Source: JAJKIV01 sp036509075
GTDB taxonomy: Bacteria > Gemmatimonadota > Gemmatimonadetes > Gemmatimonadales > Gemmatimonadaceae
Length of the DNA stretch: 13,841 nucleotides
Assembly: GCA_036509075.1 (NCBI GenBank)
Contig: DATCGG010000202.1
Span: 1 to 13,841 of the forward strand
Direction: 5' to 3'
A model generated the notes under the pieces. It saw only the letters and a list, made by a program, of their open reading frames with translations. It was not told the origin of the DNA and did no database searches. A program made the position numbers and the translations under genes. This document shows, in pieces, positions 13,828 to 13,841 of this stretch. Position 1 is the first letter of the stretch. Each line of letters starts with the position of its first letter.

Positions 13828-13841
13828 TTAAATAACCAATA

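Noticed and set aside
1..13841. CRISPR array, tRNA, rRNA, insertion sequence or phage genes
   Set aside because: No regularly spaced direct repeats, cloverleaf-like segments, transposase or phage proteins were seen on either strand.

Overview
The window is GC-rich, densely coded bacterial DNA with short intergenic gaps and many tail-to-tail or stop/start-overlapping genes. A membrane-anchored PQQ dehydrogenase, a multihaem c-type cytochrome lipoprotein and a very large LuxR-type ATPase regulator suggest a respiring soil or sediment bacterium. Gemmatimonadota or a similar high-GC Gram-negative phylum is my best guess, but no marker gene proves it. No rRNA, tRNA, transposase, phage gene or CRISPR array was seen. 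The region reads as chromosomal.

Layout, left to right. (1) 1-567, minus: N-terminal part of a multihaem cytochrome c lipoprotein, cut by the left edge. (2) 568-853: a divergent intergenic region holding a sigma70-like promoter overlaid by an unusual operator. The operator has four alternating GTGT/ACAC half-sites exactly 11 bp apart. (3) 854-3471, plus: a tight three-gene operon of an SPFH/band-7 protein, an NAD-kinase-fold protein and a Nudix protein with a C-terminal winged helix (NrtR architecture). Genes one and two abut directly; genes two and three overlap by ATGA. (4) 3476-6538, minus: a 1020-residue LAL-type regulator, ending 4 bp from the operon. (5) 6619-7686, minus: an integral membrane protein of the LPG-synthase/YbhN type. 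(6) 7698-8708, plus: an NAD(P)-dependent epimerase/dehydratase, possibly read from a leaderless transcript. (7) 8693-10711, minus: a membrane-bound glucose-dehydrogenase-like PQQ enzyme whose 3' end overlaps the epimerase by 16 bp. (8) 10712-10982: a divergent intergenic region with an inverted repeat and repeated TGACGTA boxes. (9) 10983-13731, plus: a small possibly exported protein of unknown function, a DoxX-like membrane protein and a long-chain acyl-CoA ligase. (10) 13732-13841: AT-rich tail with ATTGGTTA repeats and nested inverted repeats, possibly a terminator or the edge of a palindromic element.

The most interesting unit is the SPFH / NAD-kinase-like / Nudix-wHTH operon. Its promoter carries a 21-bp palindrome, TTAGTGT-N7-ACACTAA, of the GT-N7-AC form that I recall for NrtR regulators of NAD metabolism. 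The simplest reading is a self-regulated NAD(P)-linked unit with a membrane scaffold or stress component. The pairing with an SPFH protein and a kinase with an altered GGDG motif is unusual. Separately, the heptamer CCTAACG/CGTTAGG occurs 13 times across the window, about eight times more than expected by a rough hand estimate, and looks like a genome-wide signal word.
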